This document shows, in pieces, positions 18,873-28,180 of a stretch of DNA of 64,000 nucleotides (position 1 is its first letter; each line of letters opens with the position of its first letter). The notes under the pieces are model-generated. The model had not been told where the DNA came from. It saw only the letters and a list, made by a program, of their open reading frames with translations, and did no database searches. The translations under genes and the position numbers were made by a program. The stretch is from the NCBI GenBank assembly GCA_016876015.1, contig VGOD01000001.1, positions 62,001 to 126,000 of the forward strand, given 5' to 3'. This DNA comes from Chloroflexota bacterium. GTDB taxonomy: Bacteria > Chloroflexota > Anaerolineae > CG2-30-64-16.

Positions 18873-19883
18873 TTAAGCCGATTCCCTGACGATCAATTGC
18901 GTCGGCAGAGAGATACACCAGGCCTCGCCGTCGGGCCTGCCGATCAGCATGACAAGCCGCCGGGCCGCGACTGCCCCGATCTTTTGCATATCGGTGCGCA
19001 CGGTGGTCAGCGGCGGATCGGTGAACCGCGCGATCTCGTAATCCATGAAACCGACCACGGCCAGGTCGTCAGGCACGCGGCGGCCGCTCTCTTTGATGGC
19101 CCGTAGGCCGCCAAGGGCCATGTGGTCGGCTGCATAGAGGATGGCGTCGAGATCGGTCGCTTGCGTCAGCAATCGCTGCGTGCCGATATAGCCATCCTCC
19201 GGGTCGAAGTCTGACGTGTTGACGACCTGACCTTGTTCAAACGGCAGGTCTTGCATAGCCAACGCGTAGCGGTAGCCGCGGAACTTCTCCTCGCTGGTGG
19301 ATGTGACGGGCGAGCCGTTGACCAGGCCGATGCGCCGCCGGCCGGTCTTGGCCAGGTGCCGCACGGCAGAATCCGCGCCGCGCGCATACTCGAACGTGGC
19401 GCAGTTGATGGCGAAGGGATACACCGGTGCGGCCGCCACGACAAAGGGGACCCCGGCCGCCTGCAAGCCGCGGATGAAGTCGCGGTTCACAACCCCGCCC
19501 GAGATCAGCAGACCTGCTACGCCTGGCTCGTGCGCATAGAGCAAGGCCTGATCTGGCGACATGCAGGTGTGCTGCAGACGCAGGGTCAACTCGTGCTCGG
19601 CCAACACCGGCTGCGAGCCGGCCGCCAGCAGCCTCTCCAGCTCGCCGCCAATGATGGCGCCATCCGCGCAGTTGTCCACAGGGCTGCGCGTCAACAGGAG
19701 CGCCACACGGTTTACAGCCGGCGCGCGGCGTTGCTCATCCACCGCGTACTTGAGCTCGCGCGCTGCATCCATCACTGCTGTACGGGTTACATCATCCACG
19801 AAGGGGTAGTTGTTCAGCACACGCGAGACAGTAGAGGGAGAGACGTTAGCTCGTTGGGCGATATCCCGCAAGGTCACGCGCAT
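18873..19883 (-). CDS. LacI family transcriptional regulator
   Basis: MRVTLRDIAQRANVSPSTVSRVLNNYPFVDDVTR HTH; periplasmic-binding-like C-terminal domain. Confidence 0.95.
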   Translation of the reverse strand: MRVTLRDIAQRANVSPSTVSRVLNNYPFVDDVTRTAVMDAARELKYAVDEQRRAPAVNRVALLLTRSPVDNCADGAIIGGELERLLAAGSQPVLAEHELTLRLQHTCMSPDQALLYAHEPGVAGLLISGGVVNRDFIRGLQAAGVPFVVAAAPVYPFAINCATFEYARGADSAVRHLAKTGRRRIGLVNGSPVTSTSEEKFRGYRYALAMQDLPFEQGQVVNTSDFDPEDGYIGTQRLLTQATDLDAILYAADHMALGGLRAIKESGRRVPDDLAVVGFMDYEIARFTDPPLTTVRTDMQKIGAVAARRLVMLIGRPDGEAWCISLPTQLIVRESA

Positions 19884-20180
19884 GGTGTCCACCTGGAACG
19901 ATGGGAGACGAGAGATAGAGACGAGAAACGTGAAGTGCGAATGCGCAGCATACGCGCGCTCACGACGCCAGTATCGCGCTGTTTCTGCAACACGTCAAGG
20001 GCTCTCTGCAATCTTGCAATAGACTTGCAAATGGCCTTCTGTCCGCGGCCAGAGGCTGCAAAAACCCCGCTCCGACAGACACGGACGGCGTCGCCGGCTT
20101 TCGACTCCCTCTTCGGCCTCCCTGTGCTTCGCTCAGAGTCTACTCAGCGTCTGTTCTGAAAACAGGACGCCCACTGCCTT

Positions 20181-20272
20181 GGTTTCGAGGCTTCAGCCGG
20201 TTTCTGCCGCCGACCACCAAACCGGCTAATCCCAAAGGAGGCTTCGCACCGCCTCGAATCCAGCTCGCCTGT
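20181..20272. repeat. Dispersed intergenic repeat sharing the ACCAAACCGGCTAATCC core
   Basis: Similar blocks at 33780-33844 and 57551-57633. Confidence 0.6.
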
Positions 20273-20392
20273 TTTTCATGCACCGTCCCACAGGGAGGCT
20301 TCGCACTGGCGCCGCGGCCGGCATGGGCAACTGGCCCGGAAATCGTGGGAACGTAGCGCAAGATGGCATCCTGCGCTACGTTTCCATGTCGC

Positions 20393-21784
20393 TCAGACGA
20401 GCTGCCCATCCCGGCGCAGCATCTCCCGCAGCCCCGTCACATCCACCGCCGCGGGCGCGATGCCTTGCTTGACCGCCAGCGCCGCGGCCGTCCCCGCGGC
20501 CTGGCCGAGCGCCACGCACGTGCCCATCACTCGCGAGCCGGCCATCCCCTCGTGCGTCGCCGAGATGCAGCGGCCCGACGAGAGCAGGTTCGGCGCGCCC
20601 ACCGACAGCAGGCAGCGGTAGGGGATGTCGTACCAATCGCCCGCCGGCGGGTAAAGCTCCTCGTAGCTGCGCATTCGCTCGTATTCGGCGGCGAAGAAGG
20701 GGCAGTCGGTCCCTTTGGGGCATTCCTTCCGGCACAGATGCACCGGGTAGGTGTTGCCGAGCGGGCAATGGATGTCAATCCACCACGAGCCGCGGGCGAT
20801 GGCGTCGGGATATTTCCGGCCCAGGTGGATGTCGTCGCCGTTCAGCGCGTAGGGGCCGACGATCTGCCGGCTCTCGCGCGGACCGACCTGCGGCGAAAGC
20901 TGCTGCACATAGCAGTTCTCGAAGCCGGGCACGCTCGTCCGCAGGAAGCGCACCAGTGTCCAGACGTCGCGGCGGATGCTCAGCTCGGCCCGCGTCATGT
21001 CGGCCGCGTTGTCCGAATCGCCGCCGAAGCGGGTCATGTTGGCCGAGGTGTGATCGAGCTGGTTGTCGTTGCGGTTCAGGAAGCCGGGGTTGTAGAAGCT
21101 CAGCCGGCCGGCCGCCATCTCCGCCTGGACGCGCGCCGCGATCTCCTTCTTGCGCGCCTCATCGGGATGGGCGAAGCCAGCCAGGTGGATGAACGACCCC
21201 ATGGACTCTGGCCGGCCGTCCCAGGCGCGGCCGTGCGTCGTCGGCGCGCCCGCGCGGAACGCCACATCCGCGTCGCCGGTCGCGTCCACGAACACCTTGC
21301 CGCCGACGGCCTGCCGGCCCGACTTGTTCTCGACCAGCACGGCCGCGATCTCGTCGCCATCCCTTGCAACGTCGGCGATGTAGGAGTGCAACAGCAGCTC
21401 AACTCCCGCCTCCTGGCACATCTCGTCCAGGACGATCTTCAGGCACTCGGCGTCGAAGTTGATGCCCCAGACCTTGAGGGTCTCTTCCCAGCGGGGCGCG
21501 CCGCCGAGCGCGTGCATCCGCTCGGTGATCTCGCGCAGGATCCCCTCGACGATGGCGAAATCGGCCGCGTGCGCCTTGTGCGCCAGGATCGGCGCGACTA
21601 GCCCCGCGGTCGCCAGGCCGCCCATGAAGCCGTAGCGTTCGATCAGGACGACCCTGGCGCCGTGGCGCGCGGCCGCGATGGCCGCCGGGACTCCGCCCGG
21701 CCCGCCGCCGCAGACGACGACGTCGGCTTCGGTGACGATGGGGATTTCGCGAGCCGGTTCGGTGATGGTGCGTGATTTGGACAT
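20393..21784 (-). CDS. FAD-dependent oxidoreductase (PF12831-type)
   Basis: ADVVVCGGGPGGVPAAIAAARHGARVVLIERYGFMGGLATAGLV. Confidence 0.9.
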   Translation of the reverse strand: MSKSRTITEPAREIPIVTEADVVVCGGGPGGVPAAIAAARHGARVVLIERYGFMGGLATAGLVAPILAHKAHAADFAIVEGILREITERMHALGGAPRWEETLKVWGINFDAECLKIVLDEMCQEAGVELLLHSYIADVARDGDEIAAVLVENKSGRQAVGGKVFVDATGDADVAFRAGAPTTHGRAWDGRPESMGSFIHLAGFAHPDEARKKEIAARVQAEMAAGRLSFYNPGFLNRNDNQLDHTSANMTRFGGDSDNAADMTRAELSIRRDVWTLVRFLRTSVPGFENCYVQQLSPQVGPRESRQIVGPYALNGDDIHLGRKYPDAIARGSWWIDIHCPLGNTYPVHLCRKECPKGTDCPFFAAEYERMRSYEELYPPAGDWYDIPYRCLLSVGAPNLLSSGRCISATHEGMAGSRVMGTCVALGQAAGTAAALAVKQGIAPAAVDVTGLREMLRRDGQLV

Positions 21785-21831
21785 AGCATGCTCCTATTGG
21801 AATGGCGGCCATACGGGCCGCGGGACAAACT

Positions 21832-21917
21832 CGGTGACTGGAAGTCACCGTCTGAAGGCGAAAAGCGGCCTCAGCCACTGGATGCTCAGCCCCTGAGGGG
21901 GCTTCTCATCTTGAGCC
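21832..21917. repeat. Palindrome-rich intergenic repeat, copy B (inverted relative to copy A)
   Basis: CGGTGACT-gga-AGTCACCG at 21832-21850; reverse complement aligns to 12359-12444. Confidence 0.75.
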
Positions 21918-23271
21918 CGGGAATCCCATTCCCTGCACGCGAGTGCGCATTCGGCAGATACGCGCCCAACTCCTGCAACCTGGCCTGTAACTCCCTGACA
22001 TCCAGGCTGTGGACAGAAACATCACGATCGGCCGAGAGCGCGGCCGCGACCCCCGCGGCCTGGCCCGTGATGAAGCAGCCCGGCATCACGCGAATCGAGC
22101 CCTGGATGGCGCGGTCGCAACTGACGCAACGCCCGGCCACCAGCACGTTGTCGAGTCCGGCCGGGGTGAGAATGCGATAGGGAATGCCGTAGTTCTCTCC
22201 CTTACCGTAGCGCAGCCGTACCCGGAACTCGTCCTCGAACTGCGCATAGAGCGCCTTGTCGGGCCGGTGCGGATGGATGTCCACCGGGTAGTTGAAGCGG
22301 CCGATTTCATCCTCGAAGACCGCCTGCCGTCTGAAATCCTCCACATTCAACACGTAGTCGCCCGCGATGCGCCGGGTTTCACGCACACCCAACAGCGAAC
22401 CGGTCGCGACGAGCGCCATCCGGTCGAATCCATCGAGATAGCGACCGTAGTAGCGTTTATACTCCGCCATCCCCCGGCGACCCCAGAGCAGCGCCCGCGT
22501 CACCGATCGCTCATCCGTCGCGTCCACATCGAAGGTATGCACCAGGTTGCCGGAGCCGAGCCGCTCGCCGATGCGGAAGATGCCGGGCAGGTGGCGGTCG
22601 TGTTGGGTGAAAATCCCCGCGGCGAACGCCTCCTCCAAGAAAGCATCCTGCCGGACGGGATTGGCCTCAGCCGCGTCCCAGTCAATGTCGGCCCACAAGC
22701 TGCACAACGAGCCGGGCATCAGATGGCCGTCCGCGTCCCCCTTCTCGAACGCCGCGCCCGCCCAGGCGGCCAGATCGCCGTCGCCGGTGGCGTCCACAAA
22801 GATCTTCGCATTGATCGCGAAGATGCCACTCTTGGTCGCGCAGAGAGCGTGCTCGACATGCCCACCCTCCGCTTCCACCGCGATGAGCTGCGTGTGAAAC
22901 GCGAAGTCCGCAGCCGACTCAACCATCAGGTCATCGTAGACGCGCTTGAGCGCCTCAGGGTCAATGCCGACCGCGGCGTGCGGATCGTCGAGGTAGAGCG
23001 CCGGGGTATAAGCCTTCAGCCGGCGGTAGATCTCTTCGCCGATGCCGGCCGCCAGGAAGTTGACCCCATCGCCGAAGTGCAGCAGGACGGGAACGAGCGC
23101 GGCCGTGCCCATCCCGCCGAAGCAGGAGTGCCCCTCGGCCAGGAAGACGCGCGCACCTCCGCGTGCAGCCGCCAGCGCCGCGGCCACGCCGGCCGGCCCG
23201 CCGCCCGCGACGAAGACATCCACCTCATGGCGCATGGGGATAGATCGGGTGAAAGAGAGCGTGGTCATCAT
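21886..23271 (-). CDS. FAD-dependent oxidoreductase (PF12831-type)
   Basis: VDVFVAGGGPAGVAAALAAARGGARVFLAEGHSCFGGMGTAALVPVL. Confidence 0.9.
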   Translation of the reverse strand: MMTTLSFTRSIPMRHEVDVFVAGGGPAGVAAALAAARGGARVFLAEGHSCFGGMGTAALVPVLLHFGDGVNFLAAGIGEEIYRRLKAYTPALYLDDPHAAVGIDPEALKRVYDDLMVESAADFAFHTQLIAVEAEGGHVEHALCATKSGIFAINAKIFVDATGDGDLAAWAGAAFEKGDADGHLMPGSLCSLWADIDWDAAEANPVRQDAFLEEAFAAGIFTQHDRHLPGIFRIGERLGSGNLVHTFDVDATDERSVTRALLWGRRGMAEYKRYYGRYLDGFDRMALVATGSLLGVRETRRIAGDYVLNVEDFRRQAVFEDEIGRFNYPVDIHPHRPDKALYAQFEDEFRVRLRYGKGENYGIPYRILTPAGLDNVLVAGRCVSCDRAIQGSIRVMPGCFITGQAAGVAAALSADRDVSVHSLDVRELQARLQELGAYLPNAHSRAGNGIPGLKMRSPLRG

Positions 23272-23318
23272 CCACTCCAGCCTTGCGTTCGGTCATCCAC
23301 CTCTGCGGGCGCGCCGTC

Positions 23319-23446
23319 GCTGAGCTTGTCGAAGCGACGCGCCCTTCGACAAGCTCAGGGCGCGTCCCCCTTGTCTACTTGTTTCCTTGTGTACTTGCTT
23401 CCCCCTCTACTCACCTGCCGCGTCGTCCCCTTCGACAAGCTCAGGG
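23319..23446. repeat. Three copies of the CCCTTCGACAAGCTCAGGG repeat (one inverted)
   Basis: GCTGAGCTTGTCGAAGC near 23319-23335, CCCTTCGACAAGCTCAGGG at 23342-23360 and 23428-23446. Confidence 0.85.
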
Positions 23447-24574
23447 CGCGTACTCACCGTACTCCCGGCACACCTCGCAGGCGTACCGATACGACCGGTA
23501 GTCCACGGTCGGCGGCACAGAGTGATCGCTGCCCCAGATGAAGCGGCCGCCGCGTTCCTTCATGCCCGTAACCAGCCGGATCACCTCCCGCTTGATCTCC
23601 GCCAGGTCGCCGGTCTCCAGGATGCGGACATCCATGCCGCCGATGAAGGCCAGCCGGTCGCCGTACTGCTCGGCCAGCGCCAGCGGATCCATGCCCGCCT
23701 TGCGCTCCAGCGGGTTGAGGATGTCGAACCCGGCTTCGAGCAGCAGCGGGATGGCCGCCCGCGCATCCCCGCAGACGTGCAACTCCACGGGCAGGCCGTA
23801 GCCGTGGAGGAAGTCCACGATCTCCCGGTAGAACGGCAGATACATCGTCCGCATCGTCTTGGGCGAGGCGAACAAGCCCCCGCGGTAAGCGAAGTCGTCA
23901 ATTAGCCGCACGCCATCCGGGATGCCGGCTTCGTCCAAGAGCAGCTTCCAGTGGGCCAGGTAGAAATCGGTGTAGACGCGATTGATGTCGAGGATCCAGT
24001 CGGGGTCGAGGACGAGCGCCTGCCAAAAGTCCACATCGCCCATGAAGCCGGATGCCAGTTGGAAGAGCAGCCCGGCCTGGAAGTAGGCGTAAAGCCCCTG
24101 GCTATGGCGCTGGGCCAGGCCCTGCCGAGCGCCTTCGATGTTCACCCGCGCCCGATCCAGATGGAGGAGGTGCGGTCGGTAGTCGCGCTCCCAGATCGCC
24201 CGGCTGGTCATGCGATGATCCACGTGCTCGCGCGCGCCGGCGCGATGCTTCCACGCCTTGACCGCCGCGCCCGCGCCGTTGCGCGTGATGATCCACTCGT
24301 CGGTCTCCGCGATCACCTCCGAGTAGCCGCGAATCGGCTGCGAATCGAGCAGGAAGGCCGGGCCGGCGCGGAAAAGGTCGAAGCCGAAGTGGGATACCCA
24401 GTCAACGGACTGGCTTCTGACCATGCCATCCTCCGTTACGACTTCCTCGGTCGGGTAGCCTTGCTCGAGCCAGGCCTGAATCGTCTCGGGCCAGATTTCG
24501 ACCTCGCGCAAGCCCACACGGATGGGCTGGCGTTCAACCAGCAAGGCGCGGATGATGTCGCGAGATGTGGGCAT
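23441..24574 (-). CDS. Uroporphyrinogen decarboxylase (URO-D) superfamily protein
   Basis: MPTSRDIIRALLVERQPIRVGL; GLPVELHVCGDARAAIPLLLEAGFDILNPLE; FIWGSDHSVPPTVDYRSYRYACE. Confidence 0.82.
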   Translation of the reverse strand: MPTSRDIIRALLVERQPIRVGLREVEIWPETIQAWLEQGYPTEEVVTEDGMVRSQSVDWVSHFGFDLFRAGPAFLLDSQPIRGYSEVIAETDEWIITRNGAGAAVKAWKHRAGAREHVDHRMTSRAIWERDYRPHLLHLDRARVNIEGARQGLAQRHSQGLYAYFQAGLLFQLASGFMGDVDFWQALVLDPDWILDINRVYTDFYLAHWKLLLDEAGIPDGVRLIDDFAYRGGLFASPKTMRTMYLPFYREIVDFLHGYGLPVELHVCGDARAAIPLLLEAGFDILNPLERKAGMDPLALAEQYGDRLAFIGGMDVRILETGDLAEIKREVIRLVTGMKERGGRFIWGSDHSVPPTVDYRSYRYACEVCREYGEYAP

Positions 24575-24590
24575 GGGATGAGTCCTGGAT

Positions 24591-24703
24591 CGCCGAATGA
24601 ATTCGGCGCTGAGAAGCCACACCCGTTGAAACGGGTGTCGAGCCGCGCTGCTGGTCAACCCGTTTCAACGGGTTTTTCGTATCAGCATCGGTTTCAACCG
24701 ATG
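24591..24703. repeat. Array of four perfect 8-9 bp stem, 2-nt loop hairpins
   Basis: CGCCGAAT-ga-ATTCGGCG; ACACCCGTT-ga-AACGGGTGT; AACCCGTT-tc-AACGGGTT; CATCGGTT-tc-AACCGATG. Confidence 0.9.
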
Positions 24704-24706
24704 CCA

Positions 24707-26311
24707 TCATCGCGGCGTGATGGCCGCGTACTCTGGCCACGCCAGCTCGAAGCCCAGCGTGTTGACCAGCATCGCCTGGAAATCGGCTAGATGCGTCGCG
24801 TCGCCGCGCACCTGGCGCGGGGCCAGCCCTTTTGCCAGGCAGTAGGCCGCCAGCGCGCCGGCCGCCTCGCCGATGTTCCATTCGACCGGGTGCAACCGGT
24901 AGCAGCCGTTGGTGATGTGCGTCACGCCCAGGTTCTTGCACGCCGGCAGCAGGTTCTCGACGCGCACCGGGATCAACGCGCCGAGCGGGATCTGGAACGG
25001 GTAGTTCGAGATGTCAATGTAGTTGCGCACGCCGGTGCTAACGTGCAAGTCAATCCGGTAGCTGCCGACGCCCACGCTGTCGGGGAAGATCGCTGCGCCC
25101 ACCAGTTTGCCGCGTTGCTCCAGGCCGACGTGCTGCTCCAGCACCGTGAATTCGGCGCGAATGCGCCGGCTCTCCCGGATGTAGACGTACTTCGCCAGGC
25201 CGTCGGCCGTGCCCACGATGTCGTGACGTAGCCGCAGGCCGGGGTAGCCGATCCCGCCATCGTGTCGCGGGGCCTCGGTCTGCATCCAATAGAGCAGCGA
25301 CAGGCTCAGGTTTTTGCCGCCCGCCACGTGTCGCGCGGCCTCCTCCCGGCTCACCCCCACCAATGGCCCGGTCCAGTAGTCGTTGTGCGGCCAGTTCACC
25401 AGGGTGATGTCGCTGGGGTAGAACCCGTCGGGGTAGTACTCTTTGCACAGGATGCGGCGGTAGAGCCAGAAGGAGCTGACCGGCCGGCCGCTGGCGAGCG
25501 GTTTGGCGTGGAAGACGCCCCGGTCGCGCGGTTCCAGGGTGATCGGATCCACGTCGCGCCAGCCCAATTGCGGGCCGGGCCAGAACGGCGCCTGATATTT
25601 GCGCCAGGTCTCGTAGTCGGGCGGCCTCGCGATGGTGTGATCCTCGCCGGGCAGGTAGTCCATGGCGAAGCACGCGGTGAACGACTGCTGATCCAGCGGG
25701 TCGGCCGCGCCGGGCAGCGCGTGCAGCTCGCCGGTCTGCGCCTGGCTCTCCGAGCCGATGACGTGCTCGACGCGGGCCAGCTCCAGCAGGTCGCCCAGCT
25801 CGGTCGCGTCGAGGATGTAGGCCGCGCTGATGGTCGTCTCCTGGCCGGTCTCTTCGTCCAGCAGCCGCACGGCCCGCACCCGGTCGCCGTCCGTCTCGCA
25901 GCCGACCGCCCGATGGCGCAGCAGCACCTCCAACTGCCGGCCTGAGCGGTAGGGCGCCAGCATCTCCTCCAGCACGGCCAGCGCAACGCGCGGCTCGTGG
26001 CACAGCCGGCTGACGTTGCCGTTGCCGGGGTTCAGCAGCATCCGCTCCCGGAGCTCCTGGCGCAGCGGATAGTTGCGCCGGTAGTAGTCGCGGATGCCCT
26101 GGCGCAGGCGACGGTAGGAGTTGGTGCAGCCAGTCGTCTCGATCCACGGATGTTCGTCGGGCGGCACAGCCTGCTGCGTGAGCTGCCCGCCGATCCAGTC
26201 GGTCTCTTCGGTCAGGATGACGCGCTGGCCCAGGCGCAGCGCGGCCAACGCGCCGGCCACGCCGCCCAGCCCGCCGCCAACGATCAGGATGTCAGTCTGT
26301 TGTTCGGTCAT
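24707..26311 (-). CDS. FAD-dependent oxidoreductase (PF12831-type)
   Basis: [45 protein letters not shown]. Confidence 0.9.
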   Translation of the reverse strand: MTEQQTDILIVGGGLGGVAGALAALRLGQRVILTEETDWIGGQLTQQAVPPDEHPWIETTGCTNSYRRLRQGIRDYYRRNYPLRQELRERMLLNPGNGNVSRLCHEPRVALAVLEEMLAPYRSGRQLEVLLRHRAVGCETDGDRVRAVRLLDEETGQETTISAAYILDATELGDLLELARVEHVIGSESQAQTGELHALPGAADPLDQQSFTACFAMDYLPGEDHTIARPPDYETWRKYQAPFWPGPQLGWRDVDPITLEPRDRGVFHAKPLASGRPVSSFWLYRRILCKEYYPDGFYPSDITLVNWPHNDYWTGPLVGVSREEAARHVAGGKNLSLSLLYWMQTEAPRHDGGIGYPGLRLRHDIVGTADGLAKYVYIRESRRIRAEFTVLEQHVGLEQRGKLVGAAIFPDSVGVGSYRIDLHVSTGVRNYIDISNYPFQIPLGALIPVRVENLLPACKNLGVTHITNGCYRLHPVEWNIGEAAGALAAYCLAKGLAPRQVRGDATHLADFQAMLVNTLGFELAWPEYAAITPR

Positions 26312-26757
26312 CGTATCTCTTCCTCTTCCTGGTATTCCGTTTCTTCCGGCGCGTCCGTGTCGCTCTCGAAATCGAGCCGGTAACCATCCGGGTCAGCCAG
26401 GGAGACAACCCACATTCCGTTTCCGACGAACGGCCTGGCAGCCTGAATCCCGCGCGCCCTGGCCTCGCGATAGATCGCCAGGGCATCGTCGCAGATGAAG
26501 CAGATGGTGACGCCCACGCCTGCCTTGCCCGTGGGCGTCCAGGAATCGTGCCCCTCGCTGGCGAACTCTTGCAGCATCAGGGCCGCACCGCCGCGCTGCA
26601 GCCAGCACCAGCGCAGCCTGCCCTCCGGCGCCCAGCGATTGGTCATCTCGAAGCCGAGGCCCTCGACATAGTAGCGCACCGACGCTTCGATGTTGGCGAC
26701 CGCGAAAAACGGCACGGCCTGTCTGATATTCGCGTCGGCTCTCGTTTCTGTCATCAT
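26308..26757 (-). CDS. Glyoxalase/bleomycin resistance (VOC) family protein
   Basis: [28 protein letters not shown]...[21 protein letters not shown] overlap with next gene. Confidence 0.88.
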   Translation of the reverse strand: MMTETRADANIRQAVPFFAVANIEASVRYYVEGLGFEMTNRWAPEGRLRWCWLQRGGAALMLQEFASEGHDSWTPTGKAGVGVTICFICDDALAIYREARARGIQAARPFVGNGMWVVSLADPDGYRLDFESDTDAPEETEYQEEEEIR

Positions 26758-26768
26758 CGCGCGCTCCA

Positions 26769-28172
26769 CTATGCGCCTTCTCTGGTCGCCGCCAGTGCGG
26801 CATCCACCTGGCTGCGCAGCATTTCCGGCGCGCGCAAATCGGCCAGTTGCTCTCGCAGCGCCTGGCCCAGACGCGCACGCGCCATCTCCGCGGTCGCCGG
26901 GTCTTCGGCCAACGCCGGCCGCTCGTAATTGAGCAGCACAGGTCGCGCCCCGGCCCGCCAGCTCAGCGGCACGCCGAACTGCCACTCGCCGTCGTAGACA
27001 TGCGCCGACTGGCCGTGTTGCCCAAAGATCGCATGAGCGCGCCACGGGGCCGCCGGATCGGCCAGCCGCGGCAACAGGCTGCGGCCATGGATGCCTGCAG
27101 GCGCCTGCGCGCCCATCGCATCCAGGATCGTCGGGCAAAGATCAATCGTCTGCGCCAGCGCGTTGTCGCGGCGGCCCTGGCCGTCGAGCCGGGGATCCCA
27201 GACGATCAGCGGAACGCGGGCGACCTCCGGGTAGAAGAGCGTGTCGGGGTCTTTGCCCACGCGGCCGTGCTCGCCCAACATGTGGCCGTGGTCGGATGTG
27301 ATGGCGACCAGCGTGTTGTCGAGCAGCCCCAGGTAGTCGAGCTTCTCCAGGAAGAAACCCAGCCAGCGATCTACCATCGTCACTTCGCCCGCGTACAGCG
27401 CCCGCATGTGGCGCAGCTCGGCCGGCGACATGATGTCGGCCGGGCCGTAGGGCGGATAGCCGACCTCCTCGCCCCGGTAGCCCGGATCGTACAGCTCGGC
27501 GTAGTAGCGCGGGGGATCCCACGGCTCGTGCGGGTCGAAGCAGTCCACGACCAGACAGAAACCATCCTTGGTGTGGTTGCGCTCGGCCCAGTCGGCCGCG
27601 GCGCGGAAGACCTGGGGCGCAGAGTAATCCTCCTCGCGCTGGCGCTGCCGGGTGTTGCGCTGATGCTGTCGGAAGCTATCCATGAACTTGATCTTGGCCG
27701 GATCACACGGCAGTGGGACGTCCTCGATGGAATCTGTGCGCCACGGATCGTGCGCCTGGCCCCGGATGTGCTCCCAGCCGGTGAATGCCCGGTGATAGTT
27801 GCCGTTGTACGCACTCCCGCTGCGCGCCGCATGACCCGGCCGCGGCGCGCTCTGGATGAACATATGCACCTGGTCGCTGATCAGCATCGAGCGCCGGCCG
27901 GCCTGCTCCAGATAGATGGGGAACTCGATGTCGGCATCGCTCAGGCTCCGCCACGGCCCGTCCAAATAACTGTAGCAGCCGGTCCAGCAATCCTGCCGGT
28001 TGGGCATGCACGCAAACGACCCGACGATTGCGCGGTCGAATACCACCGACCGCGCGCCGAACGCATCCAGGTGCGGCGTCCTGATCCAGGGGTTGCCGTA
28101 CAGCCCCAGGTGATCGCGGCGCAGCGTGTCCGCGATCACGATGACCGTGTTCTTGATCTCTCTTTCTCTCAT
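26769..28172 (-). CDS. Sulfatase family protein
   Basis: VIVIADTLRRDHLGLYGN, GSFACMPNRQDCWTG, DHGHMLGEHG; start MREREIKN at 28172. Confidence 0.9.
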   Translation of the reverse strand: MREREIKNTVIVIADTLRRDHLGLYGNPWIRTPHLDAFGARSVVFDRAIVGSFACMPNRQDCWTGCYSYLDGPWRSLSDADIEFPIYLEQAGRRSMLISDQVHMFIQSAPRPGHAARSGSAYNGNYHRAFTGWEHIRGQAHDPWRTDSIEDVPLPCDPAKIKFMDSFRQHQRNTRQRQREEDYSAPQVFRAAADWAERNHTKDGFCLVVDCFDPHEPWDPPRYYAELYDPGYRGEEVGYPPYGPADIMSPAELRHMRALYAGEVTMVDRWLGFFLEKLDYLGLLDNTLVAITSDHGHMLGEHGRVGKDPDTLFYPEVARVPLIVWDPRLDGQGRRDNALAQTIDLCPTILDAMGAQAPAGIHGRSLLPRLADPAAPWRAHAIFGQHGQSAHVYDGEWQFGVPLSWRAGARPVLLNYERPALAEDPATAEMARARLGQALREQLADLRAPEMLRSQVDAALAATREGA

Positions 28173-28180
28173 CTCTATCT

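Noticed and set aside
22009-23541. 510-aa plus-strand ORF
   Set aside because: Antisense to an FAD oxidoreductase; its tail is translated repeat sequence.
24591-24703. Possible CRISPR array
   Set aside because: Units are self-palindromes with different sequences and no constant repeat or spacer structure.
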